Counted from the stretch's first letter, positions 1-6,247 are shown. The stretch: 6,436 nucleotides of DNA from an uncultured Collinsella sp. (GCA_900547505.1 URGY01000099.1:1-6436); one strand, 5' to 3'. Program-made: numbers and translations. Notes: generated by a model not told the origin, from the letters alone.

Positions 1-34
1 GTCTCGTGGGCTCGGAGATGTGTATAAGAGACAG
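1..34. other. Illumina Nextera adapter left on the contig end (not genomic)
   Basis: The first 34 bases match exactly the Nextera transposase read-2 adapter as I know it: a 15-base primer part (GTCTCGTGGGCTCGG) followed by the 19-base Tn5 mosaic end AGATGTGTATAAGAGACAG at 16-34. It is a library-preparation sequence that survived trimming and was assembled onto the contig end. Genomic sequence begins at 35. The hflX frame stays open through it and would add about eleven false residues to a predicted protein. Confidence 0.98.
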
Positions 35-688
35 GGTATAACCGGCTAACGCGACGCGAAACGCCGGTGACTCAATGCGGCTCTTGGATTGAACATCGCG
101 ACGCTGTTCAACCTGCTTGAGCTCACGACGAAGCGCAGCGATCTTATTACGAATGAGGCGACGGTCGACCTCGAGCTGACTTTCGCCCTGACCAAAGCGT
201 GAGCCGATGCCGCCGCGCGTCTGTTCCTTGGCGAGGTGGCTCCACATGCCACGCAGACGAGGCAACAGATATTGAAGCTGTGCCAGCTGTACCTGTAGGC
301 GTCCCTCACGCGTCTGAGCATGCAGGCCAAAGATATCCAAGATCAGTGCCGTACGGTCGATAATCTTTACCGGCTCGCCCACGGCTTTCTCCAAATAGGA
401 TTGCTGCGAGGGCGTCAGGTCGTCGTCAAAAATAACGACATCGGCATCCATGCGATGAACCAGGCCGCACAGCTCTTCAACCTTACCGGAACCGATAAAC
501 GATTTAGGATACGGCTTTACCAAACGCTGCGACAAGCGTGCCACGCACTGGGCACCAGCCGTGTGGGCAAGACGCTCCAGCTCATCGAGCGATCGATCGA
601 GTGGCCATGCATTGTCGCGCCACTCAACACCAACCAAAATGGCACGCTCGGGCTCGGGTGCCGTGGGAACAAGGGGGAAACGAGCCAT
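35..688 (-). CDS. hflX: GTPase HflX, N-terminal half (3' end missing at contig end)
   Basis: HflX is a ribosome-binding GTPase of the Obg-HflX group that binds the 50S subunit and dissociates stalled or stressed 70S ribosomes. The 218 residues present cover the HflX-specific N-terminal domain. FIGSGKVEEL (64-73) is the nucleotide-independent glycine-rich signature, DDDLTPSQ (88-95) follows, and the long helical stretch around 127-149 contains QVQLAQLQYLLPRL. The linker motif GGIGSRFGQGESQLEVDRR (159-177) follows, then a charged coiled-coil-like helix (about 178-200). The last residues, ALAGYT (213-218), are the start of the G1 motif (usually GYTNxGKST), so the break falls immediately before the P-loop. 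The family is usually about 400 residues or more, so the G domain is missing. The start ATG (688-686) overlaps the miaA stop as TAATG, with GAGG seven bases upstream inside miaA. The truncation is an assembly limit, not a mutation. Confidence 0.93.
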
Positions 689-1626
689 TAGGCAGCCTCA
701 ATACGATGCAGGATATCAGCAACGACCTCATCGATCGTACATTCATCCATATCAAACCATGCGATACGGTCATCGCGCTTAAACCACGAAAGCTGACGTT
801 TGGCATAGCGACGCGAACGCATCTTGATGAGTTCGCGAGCCTCAGCCATGCTCATCACACCATTGAAAGCATCGATGATCTCTTTATAGCCAATTGCCTG
901 CATCGACGTCAGGGCATCTCCCAGCCCCTGGCCCATAAGACCGCGGACCTCATCGACAAGGCCCTGCTCAAACATCAGATCGACACGCAGGTTAATGCGC
1001 TCGTAGAGCACCTCGCGATTACGCGTCAGACCAAACCACAGAGCGTGATAATGCTCGCGCGGAACACTAAACTGCGACTTTTGCTGCGCATAGGAGACGC
1101 CATCATCGTGCATTTCGAGCGCGCGAATCACGCGACGCACGTTATGGGGATGAATAACAGCAGCCGATTCTGGATCACGCTCGGCAAGCAGGGCATGCAG
1201 CTCTTCCTCACCAATACGCTCGGCAAGCTCCTGATAGCCCGCACGGCGATCGTCCTCAAGTTCACCCGAGGGAAAGTCCATCTCATCAAGGGCAGCCTTG
1301 AGATACAGCCCCGTACCTCCGCAAAAAACAGGCAGGCAACCCAAACCAAGGAGACGTTCAACATGCGCGCGAGCGTCAGCCTGATAAAGCGCAGCAGAAT
1401 ATGCCACACCCGGCTCTACAATGTCGACAAGACGCAGCGGCGCCGTACACTCATCGGGCGCCATCTTTGCGGTACCGATGTCCATGCCGCGATAGATTTG
1501 CATCGCATCACACGACAGCACTTCGGACGAAAGACGAGCGGCCAAACGGTCGGCAACATCACTCTTACCTACCGCCGTCGGACCAACGATCGCAACGGCG
1601 GAAAGACCTGCCCCGGGAGAAACCAT
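688..1626 (-). CDS. miaA: tRNA dimethylallyltransferase MiaA
   Basis: MiaA transfers a dimethylallyl group from dimethylallyl diphosphate to N6 of A37 in tRNAs reading UNN codons, giving i6A, the substrate of MiaB encoded just upstream. The protein has 312 residues, normal for the family. Visible motifs are the P-loop GPTAVGKS (15-22), SCDAMQIYRGMDIGTAK (38-54) with the expected catalytic Asp at 40, GGTGLYLKA (103-111), IHPHNVRRVIRALEM (158-172), the conserved AIGYKE (244-249) and RRYAKRQLSWFKRD (272-285) near the C-terminus. In the second motif Ala41 stands where many homologues have Ser (SxDS); I regard this as natural variation. The start ATG (1626-1624) shares one base with the miaB stop (TAATG) and has only a weak upstream Shine-Dalgarno, so translation is probably coupled to miaB. 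The stop overlaps the hflX start in the same way. Confidence 0.97.
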   Translation of the reverse strand: MVSPGAGLSAVAIVGPTAVGKSDVADRLAARLSSEVLSCDAMQIYRGMDIGTAKMAPDECTAPLRLVDIVEPGVAYSAALYQADARAHVERLLGLGCLPVFCGGTGLYLKAALDEMDFPSGELEDDRRAGYQELAERIGEEELHALLAERDPESAAVIHPHNVRRVIRALEMHDDGVSYAQQKSQFSVPREHYHALWFGLTRNREVLYERINLRVDLMFEQGLVDEVRGLMGQGLGDALTSMQAIGYKEIIDAFNGVMSMAEARELIKMRSRRYAKRQLSWFKRDDRIAWFDMDECTIDEVVADILHRIEAA

Positions 1627-2996
1627 TAGCGCGGCTCGCCCACAACGGAGCCGGACAAATACCAGGTCTTGGCAACGTCAACGTCAACATCAACGATCTT
1701 GCCAACAAGCTGATCGATGCTGTAACCCTCGGGGATAGGCGCATGCACGGTCTGATTCTTGGGACTCTTGCCCAGCAGGACCGCGTCGTTCTTTTTACTC
1801 GTTCCCTCAATGAGCGCCGGCACCAAAGTATGAAGCTCGCCCTGGTTATACTCGTGTGCCGTGGTCTCGATAACCTTAACCAGGCGGTTGAAACGCTCGA
1901 GAATAACCTCATGCGGCGTAGGATCGTCAATCTCTGCGGCCGGGGTACCAGCGCGCTTGGAATAGATGAAGGTATAGGCCTGAGCATAGCGGACCGTCTC
2001 GGCAAGTGAGAGCGTCTGCTCAAAGTCTTCTTCAGTCTCGCCCGGGAAACCAACGATAATGTCGGTCGAGAGCGCGATATCGGGCATGCGGTTGCGGATG
2101 CGATCGACAAGGCCCAGATAGTCCTCGCGTGTATAACGGCGATTCATCTCTTTGAGGATGCGCGTGGAGCCCGACTGAACGGCCAAGTGAAGCTGCGGCA
2201 TGACGGCGGGCGTCTCGGCCATAGCGTCGATGGTCTCGGGCAGCAGATCCTTAGGATGAGAAGAGGTAAAGAAGATGCGCTCGACGCCCGTATCGCCCAC
2301 CGCGCGCAGCAAATCGGCAAAACGCGGCTTGCCAAACAGATCGCGACCATATGAGTTAACGTTTTGGCCCAGCAGCGTAATCTCACGCACACCCTGGCGC
2401 ACCAAAGCGGTCACCTCGTCGACAATCTCCTCGAAGGGGCGGCTTTTTTCGCGACCGCGCACGTACGGCACGATGCAATAGGTGCAGAAATTATTGCAGC
2501 CTGTCATGATGGGCACCCAGGCGTGATACTGGGTCTCGCGATGCCACGGCATGCTCATGGCATCCGTATCCTCATGCTCGTTGGTGCGGATATGACGCTT
2601 ACCATCAAGGAACGCCTCGGCAATGAGCTCGGCCACATGTGCGATAGAATGCGTGCCAAAGATGACATTGACGTTATCGACGTTGGTGAGCAGGCCCTCG
2701 CCATCACGCTGCGCGATGCAGCCGCCCACGGCAACCACACGCTTGCCCGAAGGCGAAGGCGGCAGGCTTTTGCAGGAATTGCACTGACCGTACAGGCGAG
2801 TATCGGCGGCCTCACGCACACAGCATGTCATGAAGACAACGATATCGGCATGCTCGGGATCGAGCGCCATGAGGCAACCATACGAATCGAGCAGACCGCT
2901 CACGCGCTCAGAGTCGTGCTGATTCATCTGGCAGCCAAAGGTGCGGATAAAGTAGGTTTTACCGGCAAGAATATCGCGTACGGAACGCTGGTCCAT
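1626..2996 (-). CDS. miaB: tRNA-2-methylthio-N6-dimethylallyladenosine synthase MiaB
   Basis: MiaB is a radical-SAM methylthiotransferase with two iron-sulfur clusters that converts i6A37 to ms2i6A37 in tRNA. With the chosen start it has 456 residues. The N-terminal MTTase domain has its three cluster cysteines at C22 (TFGCQMNQHDSERV), C58 (MTCCVREAADTR) and C93 (VGGCIAQRDG). The radical-SAM motif is C167xxxC171xxC174 (TGCNNFCTYCIVPYVRGRE), and a TRAM RNA-binding domain fills roughly the last 70 residues. An extra CxxC (C72, C75; QCNSCK) lies in the first domain. The ATG at 2996 is preferred because AGGA lies nine bases upstream; an in-frame ATG at 3002 is only three bases from it. The open frame extends upstream to 3197, but that part overlaps spoVS in another frame, has no family similarity and is rejected. 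A 55-nt gap separates it from spoVS; its stop overlaps the miaA start. Confidence 0.96.
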   Translation of the reverse strand: MDQRSVRDILAGKTYFIRTFGCQMNQHDSERVSGLLDSYGCLMALDPEHADIVVFMTCCVREAADTRLYGQCNSCKSLPPSPSGKRVVAVGGCIAQRDGEGLLTNVDNVNVIFGTHSIAHVAELIAEAFLDGKRHIRTNEHEDTDAMSMPWHRETQYHAWVPIMTGCNNFCTYCIVPYVRGREKSRPFEEIVDEVTALVRQGVREITLLGQNVNSYGRDLFGKPRFADLLRAVGDTGVERIFFTSSHPKDLLPETIDAMAETPAVMPQLHLAVQSGSTRILKEMNRRYTREDYLGLVDRIRNRMPDIALSTDIIVGFPGETEEDFEQTLSLAETVRYAQAYTFIYSKRAGTPAAEIDDPTPHEVILERFNRLVKVIETTAHEYNQGELHTLVPALIEGTSKKNDAVLLGKSPKNQTVHAPIPEGYSIDQLVGKIVDVDVDVAKTWYLSGSVVGEPR

Positions 2997-3022
2997 GTGC
3001 ATAAGTCCTAACGATGGGGAGA

Positions 3023-3031
3023 GGGGGGGGG
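3023..3031. repeat. Nine-base G homopolymer (C9 in the mRNA) before miaB
   Basis: Nine consecutive G on the plus strand read as nine C in the transcript, about 27 nt before the miaB ATG, flanked by further pyrimidines (CTCTCCCC). It is the only homopolymer of this length noticed in the window. It may be a slippage-prone site altering spacing in the spoVS-miaB leader, or its length may be a sequencing or assembly error. It lies outside both coding regions, so a change of length would not shift either frame. Confidence 0.9.
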
Positions 3032-3051
3032 CGAATCGAGGCAAGCAGAAG

Positions 3052-3369
3052 CTATGCCACAGGCTTAACATCATCCATGACGACGTTATCCATAGCAGCT
3101 CGATTGATCTGGTGAACGTAAATAGAAAGACGGATGGCCGTGCGCGACTCCCCGTTAATAAGGATGTCGGAGAACACGGGCGCGCAGGAAATATCAAATC
3201 CGGTTGGAATCAAAAAACCGCGCGCAATAGCCACGGCCTTTATGGCCTGGTTGACCGCACCGGCGCCGACACACTGGATGTTGACGGGTACACCATCCTT
3301 GACCATGCCGGCGATGGCGCCGGCAACGGACGCGGGCGATGATTTGCTTGATACCTTCAGGCAATCCAT
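3052..3369 (-). CDS. spoVS: SpoVS family protein (stage V sporulation protein S homologue)
   Basis: SpoVS proteins are small Alba-like proteins, presumed nucleic-acid binding, that affect sporulation and septation in Bacillus but also occur widely in non-sporulating bacteria. The match is strong across the protein: LKVSSKSSPASVAGAIAG (4-21), GAGAVNQAIKAVAIARGF (35-52), a PTGFDISCAPVFSDI stretch (55-69) and NGESRTAIRLSI (72-83). The product is 105 residues against about 86 for the usual protein; the extra residues form a C-terminal tail from about 84 (YVHQINRAAMDNVVMDDVKPVA has no family motif I know). The start is ATG 3369-3367 because AGGAG sits seven bases upstream and the product then begins MDCLKVS, like the family's MEVLKVS. 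A longer frame from 3444 is rejected. It lies between the GHKL ATPase and miaB. Its exact role in this organism is unknown. Confidence 0.93.
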   Translation of the reverse strand: MDCLKVSSKSSPASVAGAIAGMVKDGVPVNIQCVGAGAVNQAIKAVAIARGFLIPTGFDISCAPVFSDILINGESRTAIRLSIYVHQINRAAMDNVVMDDVKPVA

Positions 3370-3410
3370 GAAGAAACTCCTGCGTTTAAAAGTACGTTTT
3401 AACTGCAATA

Positions 3411-3439
3411 ACTTTATCGTACCGAGTGGACTCGGTAAA
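3411..3439 (-). promoter_or_regulatory. Possible weak promoter before spoVS
   Basis: Reading on the minus strand, TTTACC (3439-3434) is followed after 17 bases by TAAAGT (3416-3411). Each hexamer matches the sigma-70 consensus at four of six positions with ideal spacing. The gap between the ATPase stop and the spoVS start is 74 nt, long compared with the other junctions in this cluster, which leaves room for a secondary promoter. The match is weak and could be chance; readthrough from the rny promoter is equally possible. Confidence 0.25.
3420..3437. promoter_or_regulatory. Perfect inverted repeat upstream of spoVS
   Basis: TACCGAGT, GG, ACTCGGTA: two 8-base arms around a 2-base centre, perfectly complementary. 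As RNA it folds into a 7-bp stem with a 4-base loop; as DNA it is an operator-like palindrome overlapping the putative -35 and spacer of the possible spoVS promoter. On the transcribed strand it is followed by ACGATAAAG, with no U run, so it is not a normal intrinsic terminator. It lies seven bases past the ATPase stop codon. The repeat is seen directly; its function as operator, processing site or mRNA stabiliser is inferred. Confidence 0.5.
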
Positions 3440-3443
3440 GGCA

Positions 3444-4529
3444 CTATTCCTCTTTGGCAAGATCGAAGGTCACGGTGATTCGATCACGCGAAACGCGAAT
3501 CTTTGGGTCGCCGCAAAGGTTGAGATAGTACCGGGCGGCAAGGTCATTAAAGTCGCGCTCCACAGCACGCGAAAACTGTGCCATGTCATCCTTGGCAATA
3601 CGTAGCCCGCGACGATCTTTCGCAAGATCGACAGGAGCCGGCGCATGCGAGGAAGAATCACGCTCGCGCAGCAAACGCGCGGTCACACCGCGAACGGGCT
3701 TAATCTGCCCTGCCAAAATGCGATGTGCCGTGCGCTCGGACATCTCAAGACCCAAACCCGAACAGATGCGGATAAAGTCCTCGGCATCAGAGGCAAGGCC
3801 TAAACGATCGACAACCGGAAGCTCGCTCTCGTCATCAATAAACAGGAGACGCGACGTATCGAGCCGGCTTGACGCCTGAGCATAAAGGGTCGCGGCAATC
3901 TCAGACGGAGAACCAAGATAGACATCGCAACCACGCAACTCCTCGAGCGCAAACTCACAGGCAGCGCGAATAATATTATGCGGACCGCGAGCACAGACAT
4001 AACGTCCGTCCTCATCCTTGACGGCCTGGGGCCAGCTGGACTGATCGGCGCGCTCACTGAGGCGGTCGGCCGCAACGCTCACCTTAAAGGCTGAACCAAG
4101 ATCGACACCGGACGTGACCACACGGGCCTCGTCGGTGTTCTGCTTGATCGAAAACAATGCCATGCCACGACCGTGAACGCCCCAACGGTCCATCTTCATG
4201 CTCTCGAGCTTGGAGGTAACGCGAGCATCGAAGATTCGCTCTTGCATATCCTGCGGAACACCCGAGCCGTTATCCAGAAAGACAAGCGTGCGGACGCCAT
4301 CTTCCTTGGTCGTAGCGAGAAAGACCTTGTCGGCGCCGGCATCGCGAGCATTACGGAGCATTTCGATGACGATATCCTCGACATGCTGAATGTCGTGCTT
4401 TGCCTGGCGCCGCTCGGCCTCCGAAACGCGGAGGCGGACATACCCCTCGCCAAGGTTCTCCTCGACGCGAAGGTTGCCCTCCCCCGACATCGACGCGATA
4501 AATGAGATGAGCTCGTTCGCGTCGCTCAT
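3444..4529 (-). CDS. Uncharacterised cytoplasmic GHKL (HATPase_c-like) ATP-binding protein
   Basis: A 361-residue soluble protein with a GHKL-fold ATPase domain in its first half. The N-box is EMLRNARDAGADKV (56-69; E56, N60), the G1 box DNGSG (86-90), an F-box-like IFDARVTSK (99-107) and the G2 region GVHGRGMALFSIKQN (117-131). The boxes resemble both histidine kinases (IF...TSK) and the Hsp90/MutL type (NAxDAGA). I see no transmembrane segment, signal peptide, dimerisation/H-box domain, receiver domain, or the NxPAR motif of MutL, so it is neither an ordinary sensor kinase nor a mismatch-repair MutL. Residues about 248-290 look helical and HTH-like (SERTAHRILAGQIKP); the last 60 residues are charged and end in a predicted beta hairpin (KIRVSRDRITVTFDL). 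Its ATG follows the rny stop by one base (TAACATG) without a clear ribosome-binding site, suggesting translation coupled to rny. Substrate and role are unknown; it occupies the position between rny and spoVS. Confidence 0.88.
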   Translation of the reverse strand: MSDANELISFIASMSGEGNLRVEENLGEGYVRLRVSEAERRQAKHDIQHVEDIVIEMLRNARDAGADKVFLATTKEDGVRTLVFLDNGSGVPQDMQERIFDARVTSKLESMKMDRWGVHGRGMALFSIKQNTDEARVVTSGVDLGSAFKVSVAADRLSERADQSSWPQAVKDEDGRYVCARGPHNIIRAACEFALEELRGCDVYLGSPSEIAATLYAQASSRLDTSRLLFIDDESELPVVDRLGLASDAEDFIRICSGLGLEMSERTAHRILAGQIKPVRGVTARLLRERDSSSHAPAPVDLAKDRRGLRIAKDDMAQFSRAVERDFNDLAARYYLNLCGDPKIRVSRDRITVTFDLAKEE

Positions 4530-4530
4530 G

Positions 4531-6081
4531 TTATTTAGCGATATCGACAGCGCGGCTCTCGCGAATCACGACGACGCGCACCTGACCGGGATACTCCATC
4601 TCTTCCTCGATCTGATGGGCGATATCGTGAGCCAGAACCGTGGACTGGGCATCGGAAATCTTGTCCGGCTGAACCATGACGTGGACCTCGCGACCAGCCT
4701 GCATGGCATAGGTACGCTCGACGCCGTCATGGGAGTTGGCGATCTCCTCGAGCTTCTCAAGACGCTTGATGTAGTTCTCGGCAGACTCGCGACGGGCACC
4801 GGGGCGAGAGGCAGAGACAGCATCGGCGGCCTGTACCAGGACATCGAGCACCGTGTTGGGGTCGACGTCGGCATGGTGAGCCTCGATAGCGTGGACGATA
4901 ACGGGCTTCTCGCCATAACGGCGGGCAAGCTCGGCGCCGATGACGGCATGCGGGCCCTCGACGTCATGGTCGATTGCCTTGCCCAGGTCGTGCAGCAGGC
5001 CGGCGCGCTTGGCGGTAACAACGTCCAGGCCAAGCTCGGAAGCCATTACGCCGCACAGGTCAGAGACCTCGAGGGAGTGCTGAAGCACGTTCTGACCAAA
5101 CGAGGTACGGTAGCGCAGGGCACCAAGGGTCTTGACGATCTCGGGGTGCAGGTCGTGAATGCCGGTATCGAATGCAGCTTGCTCGCCAGCCTCGCGCACG
5201 CGCTGCTGAACCAGGTCGGCAGCCTTGTGATACATCTCCTCGATGCGGGCGGGGTGAATGCGGCCGTCGGCGATGAGGTTCTCCAGAGCAACACGGGCGG
5301 TCTCACGACGGACCGGATCGAAGCTCGAAAGAACGACGGTCTCGGGCGTGTCGTCGATCACGAGGTTGACGCCGGAAACCTGCTCGAAGGTCCGGATGTT
5401 GCGACCCTCGCGACCGATGATACGGCCCTTGAGGTCATCAGAGGGAATGTGCACGGAGGTAACGGTGACCTCGGCAGTGTGGTCGGCAGCGCAGCGCTGA
5501 ATCGCCAGGGACAGAATCTCCTGGGCGGTCTTGTGGCACTCGGCGCGAACCTGCTGCTCGGACTCGCGAATAATCGTGGCGGCCTCGTGGGTGACCTCGC
5601 CGCGAACCTTATCGAGGAGCTCCTTGTGGGCATCCTCGCGGGTAAGGTCGGCGATACGCTCGAGCTCGGAGGTCTGCTTTGCGCAGAGCTCCTCGAGCTC
5701 ACGGGAGCGCTTCTCGACCTGACCGGCCTGACTGGACAGCTGATGCTCGCGCTTGTCGAGAGCGTCGTTGCGGCGATCGAGGGATTCCTCGCGCTGCATC
5801 ACGCGGTTCTCGAGCGTACGAATCTCGCTCTTGCGCTGCTTGTCCTCGGCCTCGGCGGCCTGCTTGTTCTTGATGATCTCCTCTTTAGCCTCGAGCAGAG
5901 CCTCTTTTTTGAGGGTCTCGGCCTGACGCTTTGCATCACCGATCAGGGACTCAGCCTGTGCGTGTGCCGACTGGATCTTTTCGTCGGCCTCGTGAAGACT
6001 ACCCTGCTTGGCGGTGCGCATGTAGGCAATGGCGGCGATGGCACCCAAAACGATGCCAACGAGCGCTGCAATGATAGGCAT
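4531..6081 (-). CDS. rny: Ribonuclease Y (membrane-anchored endoribonuclease)
   Basis: RNase Y is the membrane-bound endonuclease that initiates mRNA decay in many Gram-positive bacteria lacking RNase E, using an HD metal-dependent phosphodiesterase domain. This protein has 516 residues, typical for the family. In order: an N-terminal transmembrane helix (about 3-20, [18 protein letters not shown]), a long charged coiled coil (about 28-190), a KH RNA-binding domain with [10 protein letters not shown] (219-228), and the HD domain with H335 (QHSLEV), the HD pair H364-D365 in HDLGKA, HH at 402-403 and D420 ([10 protein letters not shown]). The conserved family C-terminus ([12 protein letters not shown]) is present. 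A GTG at 6087 is in frame, but its first G belongs to the AAGGAG ribosome-binding site itself, which lies five bases before the ATG at 6081, so the ATG is chosen. It is the first gene after a strong promoter and a structured leader. The next gene follows after one base. Confidence 0.97.
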   Translation of the reverse strand: MPIIAALVGIVLGAIAAIAYMRTAKQGSLHEADEKIQSAHAQAESLIGDAKRQAETLKKEALLEAKEEIIKNKQAAEAEDKQRKSEIRTLENRVMQREESLDRRNDALDKREHQLSSQAGQVEKRSRELEELCAKQTSELERIADLTREDAHKELLDKVRGEVTHEAATIIRESEQQVRAECHKTAQEILSLAIQRCAADHTAEVTVTSVHIPSDDLKGRIIGREGRNIRTFEQVSGVNLVIDDTPETVVLSSFDPVRRETARVALENLIADGRIHPARIEEMYHKAADLVQQRVREAGEQAAFDTGIHDLHPEIVKTLGALRYRTSFGQNVLQHSLEVSDLCGVMASELGLDVVTAKRAGLLHDLGKAIDHDVEGPHAVIGAELARRYGEKPVIVHAIEAHHADVDPNTVLDVLVQAADAVSASRPGARRESAENYIKRLEKLEEIANSHDGVERTYAMQAGREVHVMVQPDKISDAQSTVLAHDIAHQIEEEMEYPGQVRVVVIRESRAVDIAK

Positions 6082-6116
6082 GCTCACTCCTTTTTATGGA
6101 TTCGTTACACAACAAA

Positions 6117-6142
6117 GCGAACCGTCCTTATGAACGGCTCGC
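6117..6142 (-). terminator. Terminator-like hairpin in the rny leader (possible attenuator)
   Basis: Transcribed from the minus strand, GCGAGCCGTTC, loop ATAA, GGACGGTTCGC forms an 11-bp stem with two G-U pairs and no mismatch, followed at once by TTTGTTGTG. A GC-rich stem plus a U-rich tail is the look of an intrinsic terminator. It lies between the rny promoter and the rny ribosome-binding site, about 22 nt before the latter, so it may attenuate transcription or act as an RNA element controlling rny. No convincing anti-terminator partner was identified by eye. On the plus strand the following bases are not T-rich, so it would act only towards rny. Confidence 0.65.
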
Positions 6143-6223
6143 GACATTTGAGTAATATGGGCGCAGCTTATGCGGGTCGGATACAGATAAACATATAAAC
6201 AAACTCATCACAGATGAGCACAT
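6128..6223 (-). CDS. Doubtful 31-codon leader reading frame upstream of rny
   Basis: An ATG at 6223 opens a 31-residue frame (begins MCSSVMSLFICLS) whose TAA stop falls exactly in the loop of the terminator-like hairpin at 6117-6142. The position would suit a leader peptide whose translation affects folding of that hairpin. Against it: no Shine-Dalgarno precedes the ATG, there is no run of one amino acid that would sense a charged tRNA, and short frames occur by chance. It is listed because of its placement only. Confidence 0.12.
   Translation of the reverse strand: MCSSVMSLFICLSVSDPHKLRPYYSNVASRS
6204..6218 (-). promoter_or_regulatory. Small hairpin in the 5' part of the rny leader
   Basis: CTCATC, loop TGT, GATGAG on the transcribed strand: a perfect 6-bp stem followed by the U-rich TTTGTTTAT. 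It resembles a weak intrinsic terminator or a 5' stabilising stem-loop some 20-25 nt after the expected transcription start. It is short and AT-balanced, so weaker than the downstream hairpin. Confidence 0.35.
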
Positions 6224-6247
6224 ATCACAAAGCAAATGACAGTGTTT

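Noticed and set aside
1..34. Natural Tn5/IS50 end or transposon insertion in hflX
   Set aside because: The mosaic end is a synthetic hybrid, and the 15 bases outside it are the commercial primer tail, so this is library adapter rather than a mobile element.
538..1629. Plus-strand open frame of 363 codons opposite miaA and hflX
   Set aside because: Antisense shadow of genes with strong family motifs. Its product is rich in His, Arg and Thr without any recognisable domain.
2997..3197. N-terminal extension of miaB (up to 67 extra residues)
   Set aside because: It would overlap spoVS on the same strand in a different frame, carries no MiaB similarity and has no well placed ribosome-binding site. 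AGGA nine bases before the ATG at 2996 fits better.
3420..3437. Intrinsic terminator after the GHKL ATPase gene
   Set aside because: The stem is perfect but is not followed by a U run on the transcribed strand, so it is reported as a palindrome rather than a terminator.
3370..3444. N-terminal extension of spoVS by 25 residues
   Set aside because: It translates the intergenic gap, including the palindrome and the ribosome-binding site. The SpoVS family begins at the MDCLKVS position.
3444..4529. GHKL protein as a MutL mismatch-repair protein
   Set aside because: The DAGA, DNGSG and TSK motifs recall MutL, but the protein is far shorter, lacks the NxPAR motif after the ATPase boxes and has no endonuclease or dimerisation domain that I can see.
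4390..6198. Plus-strand open frame of 602 codons opposite rny
   Set aside because: It lies antisense to the clear RNase Y gene and runs past its start into the leader. Its product is low-complexity, rich in Leu, Gly, Val and Asp, as expected when a GC-biased coding strand is read backwards. No family motif is visible.
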